Of a DNA stretch of 64,000 bases, positions 1 through 15,010 are shown piece by piece. Each line of letters begins with the position of its first letter. Within the stretch, counting starts at the first letter, position 1. The stretch comes from Montifringilla adamsi. Taxonomy: Eukaryota > Chordata > Aves > Passeriformes > Passeridae. The notes below the pieces were generated by a model, which worked only from the letters and a program-made list of their open reading frames with translations, was not told where the DNA came from and did not search any database. The DNA is taken from contig JAGGNK010007448.1 of NCBI GenBank assembly GCA_017590115.1, forward strand, positions 1,280,815 through 1,344,814, given 5' to 3'. A program made the translations under genes and the position numbers.

Positions 1-1561
1 GAGGAAAAACAAAACTGACAGTCCACTGTAAACAAAACTAGAAATCCTGCTGGATTGGGTGGGACTGGCTCCAGACAAACTCAAAAGGCACTCAAAGAAA
101 AGCAACAAAAGCCCTCTGAGGGACAGGGCCTGGATGCTCTGAGCTCCCTCCTCGATGGTAATGTGGAGGCACAGCGTGTGCAGGGCACAGAGACAGGCAC
201 AGGGTGTCACTCCCGAGCAGGACAGCACAGCCGAGCATGCTGCATGCGTGTCAACACAGTTCAATGTACCCAGGCCTGGTCATCCTTCGAGCCCTCCCCT
301 CCCCGTGTTACCAGGACAACCCTGAACTCAGCAGAGGGGCTGGGGCTGCCCCAGAGCTGCCGATCCCGCCCAGAGGGAGCTCAGGCTTTGCTCAGGCAAA
401 GAACACAGCCTGCTGGCATCTGGTGGCAGGGGGAAGGCTGGGACAGGGCAGGTCGATGGCTGCTCTGGATTGTCACACTGAACTGGGGAAAGCACAGCCA
501 TGGCAGGAGGAGCAGCCTGGACACGGCCCTTCCCCAGCTGTGCCCCAGGAGCTCAGAGCAGAGGGGACACAGCCTCACCCTGCTCTCCTCAGCCACTCCC
601 CTCTCACCTTCCCTGGGCAGCTCAGGGTGCACAAACCTCCCCTCGTGCAGGCTGCGGGAGCAGCTGAGGCACCTGAGAGACTCGTGCCCAGGTGAGCCCT
701 GCCAGGGCAGTGTCCCCTCCCTGTGCATGCAGCAGAAAGCTGTGTGCCCTCTCTGGGGACAGCACGGGCAGAAGAGAAGTTCATTCCGGGGGAAACAATT
801 CCAGGGGCACAGATGGCACAAGCAGAACGAGGCAGAAAAGCTTAAGAACCAGACTGACACTGATGAGCCACAGCCTGATCTCCAAGTCGTCCCTCAGAGA
901 ATTCAAGTCTGGCCACTTGGATACACAGAAAAGTGGCTAAAAGGTGACAGCAAGATCAGGCCAAGCAGCTTCTGTTCCAAAGACACAGCAAGAGGTATAC
1001 AAGGTGACCAGTGCCACCACACAGCCACTCCTCACTCCAGCCTGTGATTGTAATGGCAACAATTCCAGCTCCTTCCCGAAAAACCAATGGCAGCAGTGGC
1101 AGTGTCACCCTGAGCTCCTTCAGGGGTCAAGCCCTGCAGTGCAAACCTCCCACATCAACCACCATCTCCAGCTTTTAACAGCTCCAGTTCTCTCTGACAC
1201 TCAGAATTCCTCTCAGTTCCAGCAGGAGTGGGAAGGGATTGTCCATTTTCTCTGTCTAACACTAACATTCCTCCCAGCTTTCCAGGGATGGGGAGGGTGA
1301 GGTTTCCCCTCCCATGATTGCCTGGAGGGCACAGCAGAGTTTCACCTTTGTGACAGGTGCAGAGAGAGCACCAGGAGGTTCTGCCACAGACAGAACTCCC
1401 TTCAAAGATCAGTCTGGGGAAGGAAGCACTTTTCCTGTCTCTCAGCAGGAGATGGCTAGAACTTTTCCACAAAAATAACTTTGCCTCTCTCACCCAGATG
1501 TGAATTTGCTACAGAAAGCAGCTACATAGGAACCTAAGCCTGCTTTTAACTCAGCTCCTTT

Positions 1562-1567
1562 TATTCT
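1562..1567 (-). other. Candidate SLC31A1 poly(A) signal, distal
   Basis: AATAAA on the minus strand about 2 kb beyond the SLC31A1 stop, past the tandem duplication. Use of this site would put the duplication inside the 3' UTR. Confidence 0.3.
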
Positions 1568-1726
1568 CTAGTTGCACTGTCCAGAGAAAACAAGATGTCC
1601 AAATAAACACTTGGCATCAGCCCAGGAGGGCTTTTAGGAGGTGCAGTTCAAGCCCTGGTAGCAGCAGTTGTGGATTTCCTTAAAGAGGGTGGGAGGGTGG
1701 ACTCTGTGCAGGGACAGCAGCACCAG

Positions 1727-2286
1727 CACCGTGGAGCATCCAGGTACACAGAGATGGCTTCACCCTCTAAGGCTCAGGGGCTAAAAAATCTCATCCCAAA
1801 GATCAGCTTTCCTCACACAACTGCTGGCAGAAGTCAGCAGCAGCATCTTCAGGGGGAAAAAAAATCTTCCTGTGTGTGCCCAGAGGCTTTATCCCAGCAG
1901 GATTCCCTGTTCTCATGGCATGTTCCAGACACCAGTCCCAGTCTGAAAATGGTGCCTGATCTCAGTGCCTTTCCCAAATTCCCACTGTCTTCTCTTCCAG
2001 CCAGGCACCGTGGAGCATCCAGGTACACAGAGATGGCTTCACCCTCTAAGGCTCAGGGGCTAAAAAATCTCATCCCAAAGATCAGCTTTCCTCACACAAC
2101 TGCTGGCAGAAGTCACCAGCAGCATCTTCAGGGGAAAAAAAAAAATCTTCCTGTGTGTGCCCAGAGGCTTTATCCCAGCAGGATTCCCTGTTCTCATGGC
2201 ATGTTCCAGACACCAGTCCCAGTCTGAAAATGGTGCCTGATCTCAGTGCCTTTCCCAAATTCCCACTGTCTTCTCTTCCAGCCAGG
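1727..2286. repeat. Tandem duplication, two units of about 280 bp
   Basis: Copy 1 spans about 1727-2005 and copy 2 about 2006-2286. By eye they differ by one G-to-C change and the length of an A run (hence 279 versus 281 bases). No coding potential is evident. The high identity points to a recent duplication or a collapsed or duplicated assembly join. Confidence 0.93.
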
Positions 2287-2846
2287 TACAGGCACAAACT
2301 GGGCAATCTGGGTAGAGGGAAGACTCCAGCTCTGCACCTTTTTAACATCCAGGTGCTAAACCAGGGCTGCTCCCCAAGCCTGGCCTGGCACCAGACAGGC
2401 AGGAGGGTGGTTCTGCCCCCTCACTGCCTGTCATGCCTGGGCACTGGGCAGAGCCCACAGCACTTACTGAGCTCTTCACTGTCCCCCACTGCACTGAGAA
2501 CCACTCCAGCATGGGCACACTGTGATTATCAAGACAAAGAGGAGCCATCTGGGTCAGAAATACTTTTTGATTAGCCCACTCTGCTCCAAATTTCACCTGA
2601 GAAGACACTGAAGGCTGCTGTAGTCGTGTATTTTCCCTCTCCTCTTCCCCAAATCTCTCATTTACAGGAATATGGTTGTTTTCCCTCTTCACTCCAGCCA
2701 GGAATACCCTCCAGCCATTTTAACTTTAGTGTCATGAAATCATTATTTAGCTCTTGCCTCATTTACAGAACCAGTTCTAGAACCCAAAGCTTAGCTCTAG
2801 TTCCATCCAGGTGCAGCTCCACATGAAGTACCTGTGGGTTCAATGG

Positions 2847-2852
2847 TTTATT
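2847..2852 (-). other. Candidate SLC31A1 poly(A) signal, proximal
   Basis: TTTATT on the plus strand, which is AATAAA on the transcript strand, about 750 bases after the stop. Confidence 0.4.
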
Positions 2853-3598
2853 TGGAATCTTTTTGCCCTGGAAATACAGAACTATTATCTGTTCCATACC
2901 TGGGAAGGGAAAGCAGCCAAACTCAACTGTTCTCCCTGGAGGCTGAGTTAAGCTGCTGGATACATCAGATTAACAACACTCATCATTCTCTGGTGGGCCT
3001 CAGGTTCATCTAACCCCTGAAGCACACAGCTCACATCCTTGGGTCAAAGTCCTCCCTTGCCAGGACACACCTGAGCGTGTCTGATGTGCAGCACCAAATG
3101 TTCCTCAGAGGCTGAGTCCTACAGCAAAAGGTGTCATTGGCCCCAAAAGCCACAATGCCAGGGCAATCTCCTCCCCTGGCATTATGTACACATTGAAAAA
3201 AAATCAAAATCAAAACAGCCATTCACACATATTGGCAACTGATCTTTTCCTACTGTTCATTAAACCCTCTCTGATGAGCATTTACAATTTAAAAACAAAA
3301 TGGTTTTGTTTTCTTTTTAAAATAATTTCTACAGTCCTGTCAGCCAACTAATTTCAATCACAGCATAATCTAAGAATAAAGCAAATCCTGGCCAAGAATG
3401 GCTGCCATGGACTCTCAGGAGTCAAGGGGAGCAGCGTGTCCCAGCTCCTCACATCCCTGCACCCCTCCAGGAACCTGTAGTGAACTCCAGTTGATTTTCT
3501 TTATCATGATTCTCTTGGCAGCTTAGGAATGCTCCAGTCCTCAGGTGGCTGCGCTGGCAGGGAGCAGAGGGGTGGAGAGGCCTGTGGCACATCCTGTG

Positions 3599-7320
<3,722 letters not shown>

Positions 7321-8999
7321 CTTGAGGACAGAGAGATTCAGAAAGGCACATAGAAAAGTGGGACCCTGAAAAACAAACAAACAATGAAGCCCTTTTCTAA
7401 ACAGAATGTGATTTCTCTACTGCTGCTGCATGAGAAAATATTCCAAGCCGCTGAGAACTGCTGCCTCTGGAAAACTGCTGGAGCTTCCTCATGGTCCTGC
7501 TCTGGCTGCAGAGAGCACACAACAGGACACTTTAAAGGAGGTGTGTCCCTCTGCAGCCTAATTTGATTGAGATGGCACCTGGGGCAAGTGCTCGGCATAA
7601 AGGAACATTTCTTATCTGCATGAGGAAAAAAACAGAGCCCCTTCCCAAGTGCAGTCTTGCAAGAGGCAAAAATATCACAAGCACCACTTGAAATTGCATA
7701 TACTAAAGGATCAGATTACAGGATTTCTCTTAATTGACAGTTATGCATTTTATTGGGAACATGTTTAACACAGAAATTGTGTTAGCTGGTACAAGACCTA
7801 CTGTCAGGCAAAGGTCTGCAACAGCTACAGGCAATCCAATTTCATTTCCGTGAGCTTTACATTGCCACATCTCCCCTGTAATCACATTACCCACAGTGAG
7901 AGACACACTCAAGAGGCTGCCAGTCCCAATCCTTAATCTGGTTACCACAAATCAGGGATGTCTGGACACACTAAAAAAAAATAAACAAAAATACCCTCTA
8001 TGGTCACCTGTGGGCATGGCTGCTGCACTCTGGGCCAGCCCTGCCTGGGCTGGCAATTGTTGGTGGGAAATGAAAATCATCAGGTTCAAACAGCAACAGG
8101 AGAGAAAATAACCTGGGAATACCAGTCAGTCCTGAAAGCACAGCATCTGTCCCACTGGACCCTGCCTTTACTCCAGTCCTGCACTAAAGTAAAACCAAGG
8201 GAAATAAAAAGCAAAGTTTGGACACTTTATCAAATTAAAGTTTAAAAAGAAATGAGAGACAGATTTCCTTCCACATAAATCATCACAAGAGTTTACAAGT
8301 GTGATTTTTCAGTTTTTTAAACCAAAAGGCAGCATTGTGTTTGAACAGGTAGGCATGGCTATATTTAGACTGAAGAGAGGAAATGAGACTCTAGAAGAGC
8401 TTTCTGAACTGGAAGGAGCAAATAAAGCCCTGAAAGGCAGCTGGTGATGGAGTTGGCTCAGCGTGTGACAGTGACCCTGTGCAGGGGTCACTGGTGGCCC
8501 AGAACAGCAGTGCCAGTGCAGCCCCATGACAGAGGATATCCAAGGGCTTTGGGGTTAAACTAAAGTGAGCCGTGACAGAAATTAAAGATTTGGAGAAGGT
8601 AATGAAACTGAGTCAGCAATGCTGGGCAAGAACTCAAGAGAAAGACAGAGGTAATACCCTGCAAACACAGAAATTAAATAATGCAGGGAAGCACCAAGAA
8701 GTGACACCAGGTACCCACAGCTCAGGTATGTTCTCCATCTCTGTGCAGAAGTTTGCATCCCATCTCTTATTTCATCAGACAACCTCACAATACTCCCCTG
8801 GACAGTAACTTGGAATCATGGAATCCAATGGCACTGGCTAAAGCAGAATGAATTCCCAGTCCATATTTCTGCTAATATTTTTTAGCTCACATTGTCCCTG
8901 ATTTGTGCTTAAATATTGAGACCAGAATAATGTTCACGGGGAGATAAATAGGAGAGAGAACAATGCAAGCAGCAGCTCAGCTGACACAGAAAAACGTCA

Positions 9000-9125
9000 C
9001 CAAGGGAATGGAATGCCCATGGAACACCAAGGGAAGGGAATGGAATGCCCATGGAACACCAAGGGAAGGGAATGGAATGCCCATGAAACACCAAGGGAAG
9101 GGAATGGAATGCCCATGGAACACCA
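9000..9125. repeat. 32-bp minisatellite, about four units
   Basis: Units start at 9000, 9027, 9059 and 9091, with a trailing start at 9123. The first unit lacks 5 bases (27 bp) and the others are 32 bp with one substitution. The unit alternates AAGGGAA and GGAATGGAAT blocks with GCCCATGGAACACC. There is no unique spacer between units, so it is a simple tandem array. Confidence 0.95.
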
Positions 9126-9393
9126 TTGCAGAGTGCCCAGTGTGATTTCCATATGGCATAGCTTGGAAGATTATCCTGTTCCAGAGCTGAAATGTTCAGA
9201 CTCTAGAACTGCAGTCCCAAAACACTTGGGAAAAGAATCCTCTGCCAAAACACACAAACTTCAAATTGTCTTTTGCATCAGGGAAGGAAGAAGAATGGCC
9301 CAAGTGCTTTACCCACAGGATCAAAGGTAAATGTGCTGGGAGAGGAAAGACGTAACACAAGAACTTCCCCTCTCCTGGAGCCAAAATCTCCGG

Positions 9394-9710
9394 GAATCAC
9401 AGAACCATGGAATATCCTCAGCTGGGAGGGACCCCAAGGATCATCCAGCCCAGCCCCTGCCCCCAAGGATCCCTGCCCAAACCCCCCAACAAGCCCACCC
9501 TGGGCATCCCTGGCAGCGCTGTCCAAAGGCTCCTGGAGCTCTGGCAGCCTCGGGGCCGTGCCCATTCCCTGGGGAGCCTGGGCAGTGCCAGCACCCTCTG
9601 GGGGAAGAACCTTGCCCTGAGCTCCAGCCTGAGCTGCCCTGGCCCAGCCCCAGCCATTCTCTGCCTCTTCTCTCTGTCACAGGGAGCAGAGTTTAGAGCT
9701 GTCCCTGTCT
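9394..9710 (-). mobile_element. CR1 LINE fragment, 3' end
   Basis: It begins with GGAATCACAGAACCATGGAAT, the reverse complement of a CR1 3' terminus, followed by the typical GGGAGGGACCCCAAGGATCA segment and 3' UTR-like sequence. It is near-identical over about 190 bp to 58980-59190, and to the reverse complement of 25450-25640. Confidence 0.85.
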
Positions 9711-12700
9711 CCTCCCTCTTCTCTCAGTTGAATGATCCATTGCTCTTCCTTTGAATACAACATCCTCACCAGCTACTGTCCAATGATTATTTATTCCTTT
9801 TAGAATTTCACATTCTTGCCAAGCTCCACAGGTTCCAAAATGCTCCACAGAAGCCCTGGCTGGTTAGAGGTAAAACTGCCTTCGTGGCTGGGCTGTGTCC
9901 AGCTTTTCATTCCTTTCCTTCTCACTAATCTTCATTTGTCTGCAGAAAGGGAGAAACAGTGGTTGTGTTTCAGGATATTTACTCTGTAGGAACAAAGAAC
10001 ATGGTCAGGTGTTCAGGAGTGGCTGCCTGTGGCTGTGCAGGCCTTGGTACAGGTTACAAAGGGCAAGCTTGACCCTCACCCAGGTGTTTCCTTCCTACCC
10101 TGCTATCCCAGTGCTCCAACACCAAGTCCAACCCTTTACTGCAGTCACCCAACGCTGAAGGACATTTTATGAGATCCTGAAAGGATGGGATATTAAGTAG
10201 CTTAAGAGGAAATAACCTCACCTGAGCCACTTCAGATGTGTTTTGTGTCACTGAAGGTAACAGTGGATAAATTCCTGTTTAAAAATAAATCCATTCCAGT
10301 GGACAATCAGATTCTGATTTACAACTTGGCAGATCTCTACCTAAGTCTCGAGATAAAAAACAATATATAGGGCAGCAGCACCAACCCGTTAATGGGTGTG
10401 TAATATTTCAAGCTGCAAATCCCTGGTTGGTTTGCACAGCTCCTAAGAAACAAACTGACAGATGTGGAGCTCTGTGTGTCACAAGAAGGTGGTGCTTTAA
10501 CAAGGCTGACTCCATACCTGAAGGAAAAAAATCCACCCCACACAAGTTTCTATTATTGTAAATTCTTTAAATAGGTTTAGCCTTGTACAAAGCCAGCCTT
10601 TCAGCAGGTATTTCTGCCTGAATGGGTGATTTGATCTCTGGCTGCTGCCTACTTCATATGTTTGCCCTGAGAGGGAGAGGCATTGGAGCAGATTCCTGAA
10701 CATGGAGCCCTGGAGAAGGACCTGCCACAGCCCCTGGCTGCTTCAGGCTCAGGTATTCTGAACACCCGAAGGGGACAGACCCCAGGGGTGTACCTATCAC
10801 AAGGGACACACACACAGAGTGGTTTTTTTGTGCTCTGCAGTAACCTAAGCCTAAGAAAACAAATGGGGTGGAACAGGAGAGAGGAATGAGGAAATTCTCC
10901 TCCAGGGCTTCTTTCTTTCCCTCTCAGTGCTGTTACCCCGGGTGAGAGAAGCCACAGCCTCCATTTCACAACCCCTCAGATTTTTAAGGAAAACTGCAAG
11001 ACTCAGAGCTACACACAGGATTTCTCTTTCTTTAAGCAGGACCTCAGGCAGGCCCTGTTCACACTGAGGTTTCTGTCCCAGCCCTGCACTGCCACCGTGG
11101 CAGCTCTGCAAACCAGGCTGGCTCAGGACAGGTGCAGCAGGAGCAGCACCTGGCAGCAGCAAACTGTCAGCACCAGGACTCACCCTCACCCCAGCCAACA
11201 CCAAACCAGTGCTGCCTCACCTCACACATACCAGGAGGCCACGTTTGCAATTCCAGGGCACAGAGAAGGGGAGGACAGGCAGGAGGTGGCAGGACAAACA
11301 CAAGTGCAGGTAAAGGAGCTGGACCAGATGAGATGCCAAAGCCAGAGCAGTCCTTTCAAGCAGGTCTCAGCCAAAGATCACTGCCATTACACATAACCCC
11401 CTCCATAGCTTCCCAATCTTCTGCTGTGTTCATCCAGAGTCCTGCAAATCACAGGTTGTCCTGTGGCAAGCACCCAAGGAAAATACACCTTTCAATGCAG
11501 AAACACAGGACATACAGAAACAGGACACACTATGGGAAGGATCTACCAAGCTCCCAGGAAGTATTTTACAGTCAGCTCAGTGTCAAAGAGATCTTCCTTG
11601 AAGTCCCAAAGGGAACAAAGCCCCTTTCCAAATCAGAAGTCCAAGAGGATTAACACTGGAGCCCTAAATCAATGCCCATTACAGCATCAACTCTTCCCTT
11701 CTAAACAGTGCCTCACCTTTCCCAAACCAGTTCAGAAAACCCAATAAATAAAATTCCACTGGCTCTGCCTAAAAGGACCAGAGCCTTAAAAATCCCCTCT
11801 CCAGTCTCCTTTAGAGCAGTGATTTTTCCCACAGAGACGATGCTGCTGCAGTGGCCTGCACAGGACTGCTCCTGCTCAGAACCCTCCCGACTCCTCTCAG
11901 AACAGCTGGAGTGATTCGTACCAAACATCTCTCCACCAACACTTCTGATAGCAAGAGCAGGTCAGGAGGTCCCTCTCTTCTCCTGAACAAGTGAGAAACA
12001 CTTGGTAATATTTACTAAGAATTAAAATCAAAGTTCATGAGAGAAAGCCACGGGAAAATTATTAAAAATAGCAAGCTGGAAAAGCAAAGACCTGTTGTTT
12101 GCATTATCACATATGGCTCAGTGCTGCATGACACAAAGGAATGCTACAGAAAAAGCACAGAAGGAATGGAAAAGGCACCCAGGAGTAGAGTTGCTCTACT
12201 TACAGCAGGGCTGCTGGCAGACCGAGCTCCACTGGCTCCCAGCTTGTGGTCCCAAGCCCAATCCCTTTTTTGTCTAGCAGTGCTGTCAATGGAGTGGGAG
12301 GGAAGCAGCAGCCTGCAGACACTGCAGCTCTGTTCACTGGCTCTAGCTGTGGGCTCCACTGAGCTCCTCATCAGGAGACCTAAGCACTGCTTTTAGTTTA
12401 TTCAATTTCCTGGCAAACTTTTCTACTTTAACTGCTTCCTTTCCAAATGGGTGGATTCTTCCAGGATGCCAGGCAGAGCTCCAGAGCTGCTTAAAGGGAC
12501 AGACCAATTCCACCTGTTCATGCTGTGGCAGCATCCAGCAATGGTGGCCAGGGCCCCTGGGCCAAGCTGGAAAGACACACTTTAAAGACACAGGGAACAA
12601 ACACCACATTCTTCAGTAATGCAGCAGAACACATGTTACAGATACACACTGCTGTTTCCCAGTGTGAAAATTCCCCTTGGATCTCTCCCAAGCAGCTTCA

Positions 12701-14929
12701 GCAACCCCAGGATGGCACTGAGACACAGGGAGGGACTGTGCTGTGCCCAGCACATTTAATTGCACACCTCTGTTTTTCCCTTGCACAATTCCTGAAGAAG
12801 GAACTCTTAGAGCTATATTAAGAACTCAAGGAATGTTTGTGAGCTCACAGCAGAACTGTGGCTTGACCTGGTACTGCCTCACCACCTTAGAGTCTCATCC
12901 TAAAGTTTTATCCAGAAGTTTAAGGCTTCACAAAAGCTCAACACACCAGAAGGGGTTTGGATAAAGGAAAAGAGAAGGGCACAGCTCAGGAGCTCCAATA
13001 CACACTGAGGGTAAGGGTGTACAAATTTGGATTTTCTGGGCTTGTGCCTGATCATGGAAGCTTCCTGGATTCAATCTGGATCAGCAGAGCCAAGCAGGAA
13101 CCCACAGTGTGACACAGGGCACATTCTCCGTGTCTACCTGTGAGCAGGCTGAGCTATTCCCACCCACAGGTTTCAGAACTTCTGAAGGATGACAGGCACT
13201 TTGGAGAATGTCCAGCTGGATATGCCAGAGGCTGCAGTGCAGGGAGTGGAGAATAATGGGCAAAAAAAGAGCCGAGTAGGGCTGCAGACAACATCTTGTG
13301 TTCAGGTTCAAAAAGGGACAATGCCTGGGCAGCCTCTATGGAAGGAATGCCAGGATGGAAGCAGTCAGCAGGGACAGGCAGCCAAGCTGGGAGCACCCAG
13401 AGCCCAGCTCTCCCAGTACAGGCAAGGAATGGGCTTTTAAAATGATGTGCAGGGCTTTCACATTTTGTGAGGGAAGAAATTCACACAGATCTGATCCTCT
13501 GCCATCACCTCCACTAAGGATCCCAGCTGGAACCATTACAGCACAGTTGTGGATGCTGAAGATAATGACAAAGTTTTGGCACATCAAAACCACTCTGCTG
13601 TCCATGAGCCATGCCCACAACTGATGGGATTTGCCCAGGCTGAGACAGACCCTTATTAAGGTGATCCTGACAAACCCCACAGGCAGGATGTGGAAGGAGA
13701 ATGAAACAAAACTACATCACCCACACAGGGAGGTTTGGGGGTGACACTTTAAGCCAGAGTTGAGCTCAGGTTCTCTGCAGCACAGGCAGACCACAGGCCT
13801 GGGGCCAACAATCACACCCTGCAGTACTTGCTCCTCCAAACACCCATCCTCCAGGCCTCCTGGCTGCCATCATTTGCTTATTTTATTCTTCCCAAATCCT
13901 TGTGTTTCTGGTGCCAATATGTTTGTCCCTCTCTTTACCAGGTTGCTGTGTCCCCAAGGCTCAGGCTGCCCCTTCCATATGGAGCCATCACACAGCACCC
14001 ACAGACATGGCAAAAACCCCAAAGAGTGCTCCAGTTCCAGACTATGGATTCCAGTTGGGATGATGGCTCACACAAGCTTCCTGAAGCTGCACCACATCAT
14101 TTGGCAGCTTGATGCAGTTACATGCATTAAGCAACGTTTAATTAAAATTAAGATTAAAACAAGATGATGAAATATCAGCATATGTTCAATCCTTAAAGTC
14201 CAGTCCTCTGCTCTGAATCAAAGCATTCCTCAGCTGTACAACTAAAGCAAAGCTGGTCACAGCCACTCAGCACAACCCCCATTACTTGAGGAGGGGCCAG
14301 AGCTCTTCCTCTCAGCATGGCTACAATAATGGCCCTTTGATGGAGTTTATTTTCATAGCAAACCTGTCTGGTCACCCTCTGTTAGAGGCTTTGCTAGAAG
14401 GGGATGGTCATTCCTAATCTCCCAGCTTCTGCAGACGCCTCAGGAAATCTGTAATCTTTGAACAAGAAGAAAAAATAACCCAGGACAGATTGTTCTTTAC
14501 AGGACAATATACTGAACTTCATTAAGTGAAGCACACACCATGTCGTTACCCACAGGCCCAGTGGAGTGAAAGGCAGCTGAAAACAACCCTGCAGAGCACA
14601 AAACCTCAGACTCTAAGCAGGGTAACATCAGAAGAAAGGCTGAGAAATGCTGGCAAAGCTGTGTAAAGGTGACAAAATAATGGGGAGTCAGGCTGAGCCT
14701 CCCCTGTGGTCAAGCATTTTCTTCAGCCATACTGAAACTGCAGGAGAGAGCAAAGCAGTCAAAGGATCCTTGTGAGAAGTGTGGCAAAACTGAGGAGTTC
14801 TTGCCAACCTCTTCCCAGCTGTAGACTCATTTCTGCAGATAAGTCTGACCCAGCCCAGGTGCAAACACCTGGAACGCACTCAGAGCTTTGCATGGAGATC
14901 CAAGAGTGATCCTCTACTGTCTGCATCGA

Positions 14930-15010
14930 GCTGAGACCAGGCAGTTACACCAGATGATTCTTGAAAGTACCTTCCAGCTTAACATTCCTACCCTATTCCT
15001 ATTCCTCTTC
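14930..15010 (+). mobile_element. Possible degraded CR1 3' end
   Basis: CACCAGATGATTCTTGAAAG followed by TACCTTCCAGCTTAACATTC resembles the end of CR1 elements. It is followed by a degenerate CTATTC/CTACC-rich tail. Too short and diverged to be certain. Confidence 0.35.

Larger units (their letters stand above)
1..3598 (-). other. 3' flank and probable 3' UTR of SLC31A1
   Basis: There is no convincing exon on either strand. The first minus-strand AATAAA downstream of the SLC31A1 stop is at 2852-2847, implying a 3' UTR of about 750 bases. Another lies at 1567-1562, implying about 2 kb. Which is used cannot be decided here. A 280-bp tandem duplication sits at 1727-2286. The rest is unremarkable non-coding sequence; CDC26, the convergent neighbour in human, was not seen. 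Confidence 0.5.

Noticed and set aside
3031..3222. 63-codon minus-strand frame downstream of SLC31A1
   Set aside because: It lies within the likely 3' UTR and has no similarity to any family I know.
1..3598. CDC26 as convergent neighbour of SLC31A1
   Set aside because: No frame resembles the conserved CDC26 N-terminus. It may lie to the left of the window.
7730..7948. 72-codon minus-strand frame in SLC31A1 intron 1
   Set aside because: No splice-site or family support. Length is within chance expectation.
9000..9125. CRISPR-like array
   Set aside because: The repeats are contiguous without unique spacers and sit in a vertebrate intron.
9418..9680. Gly/Trp/Pro-rich frames shared between 9.5, 25.5 and 59 kb
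   Set aside because: All are translations of the same CR1 3' region, not host genes.
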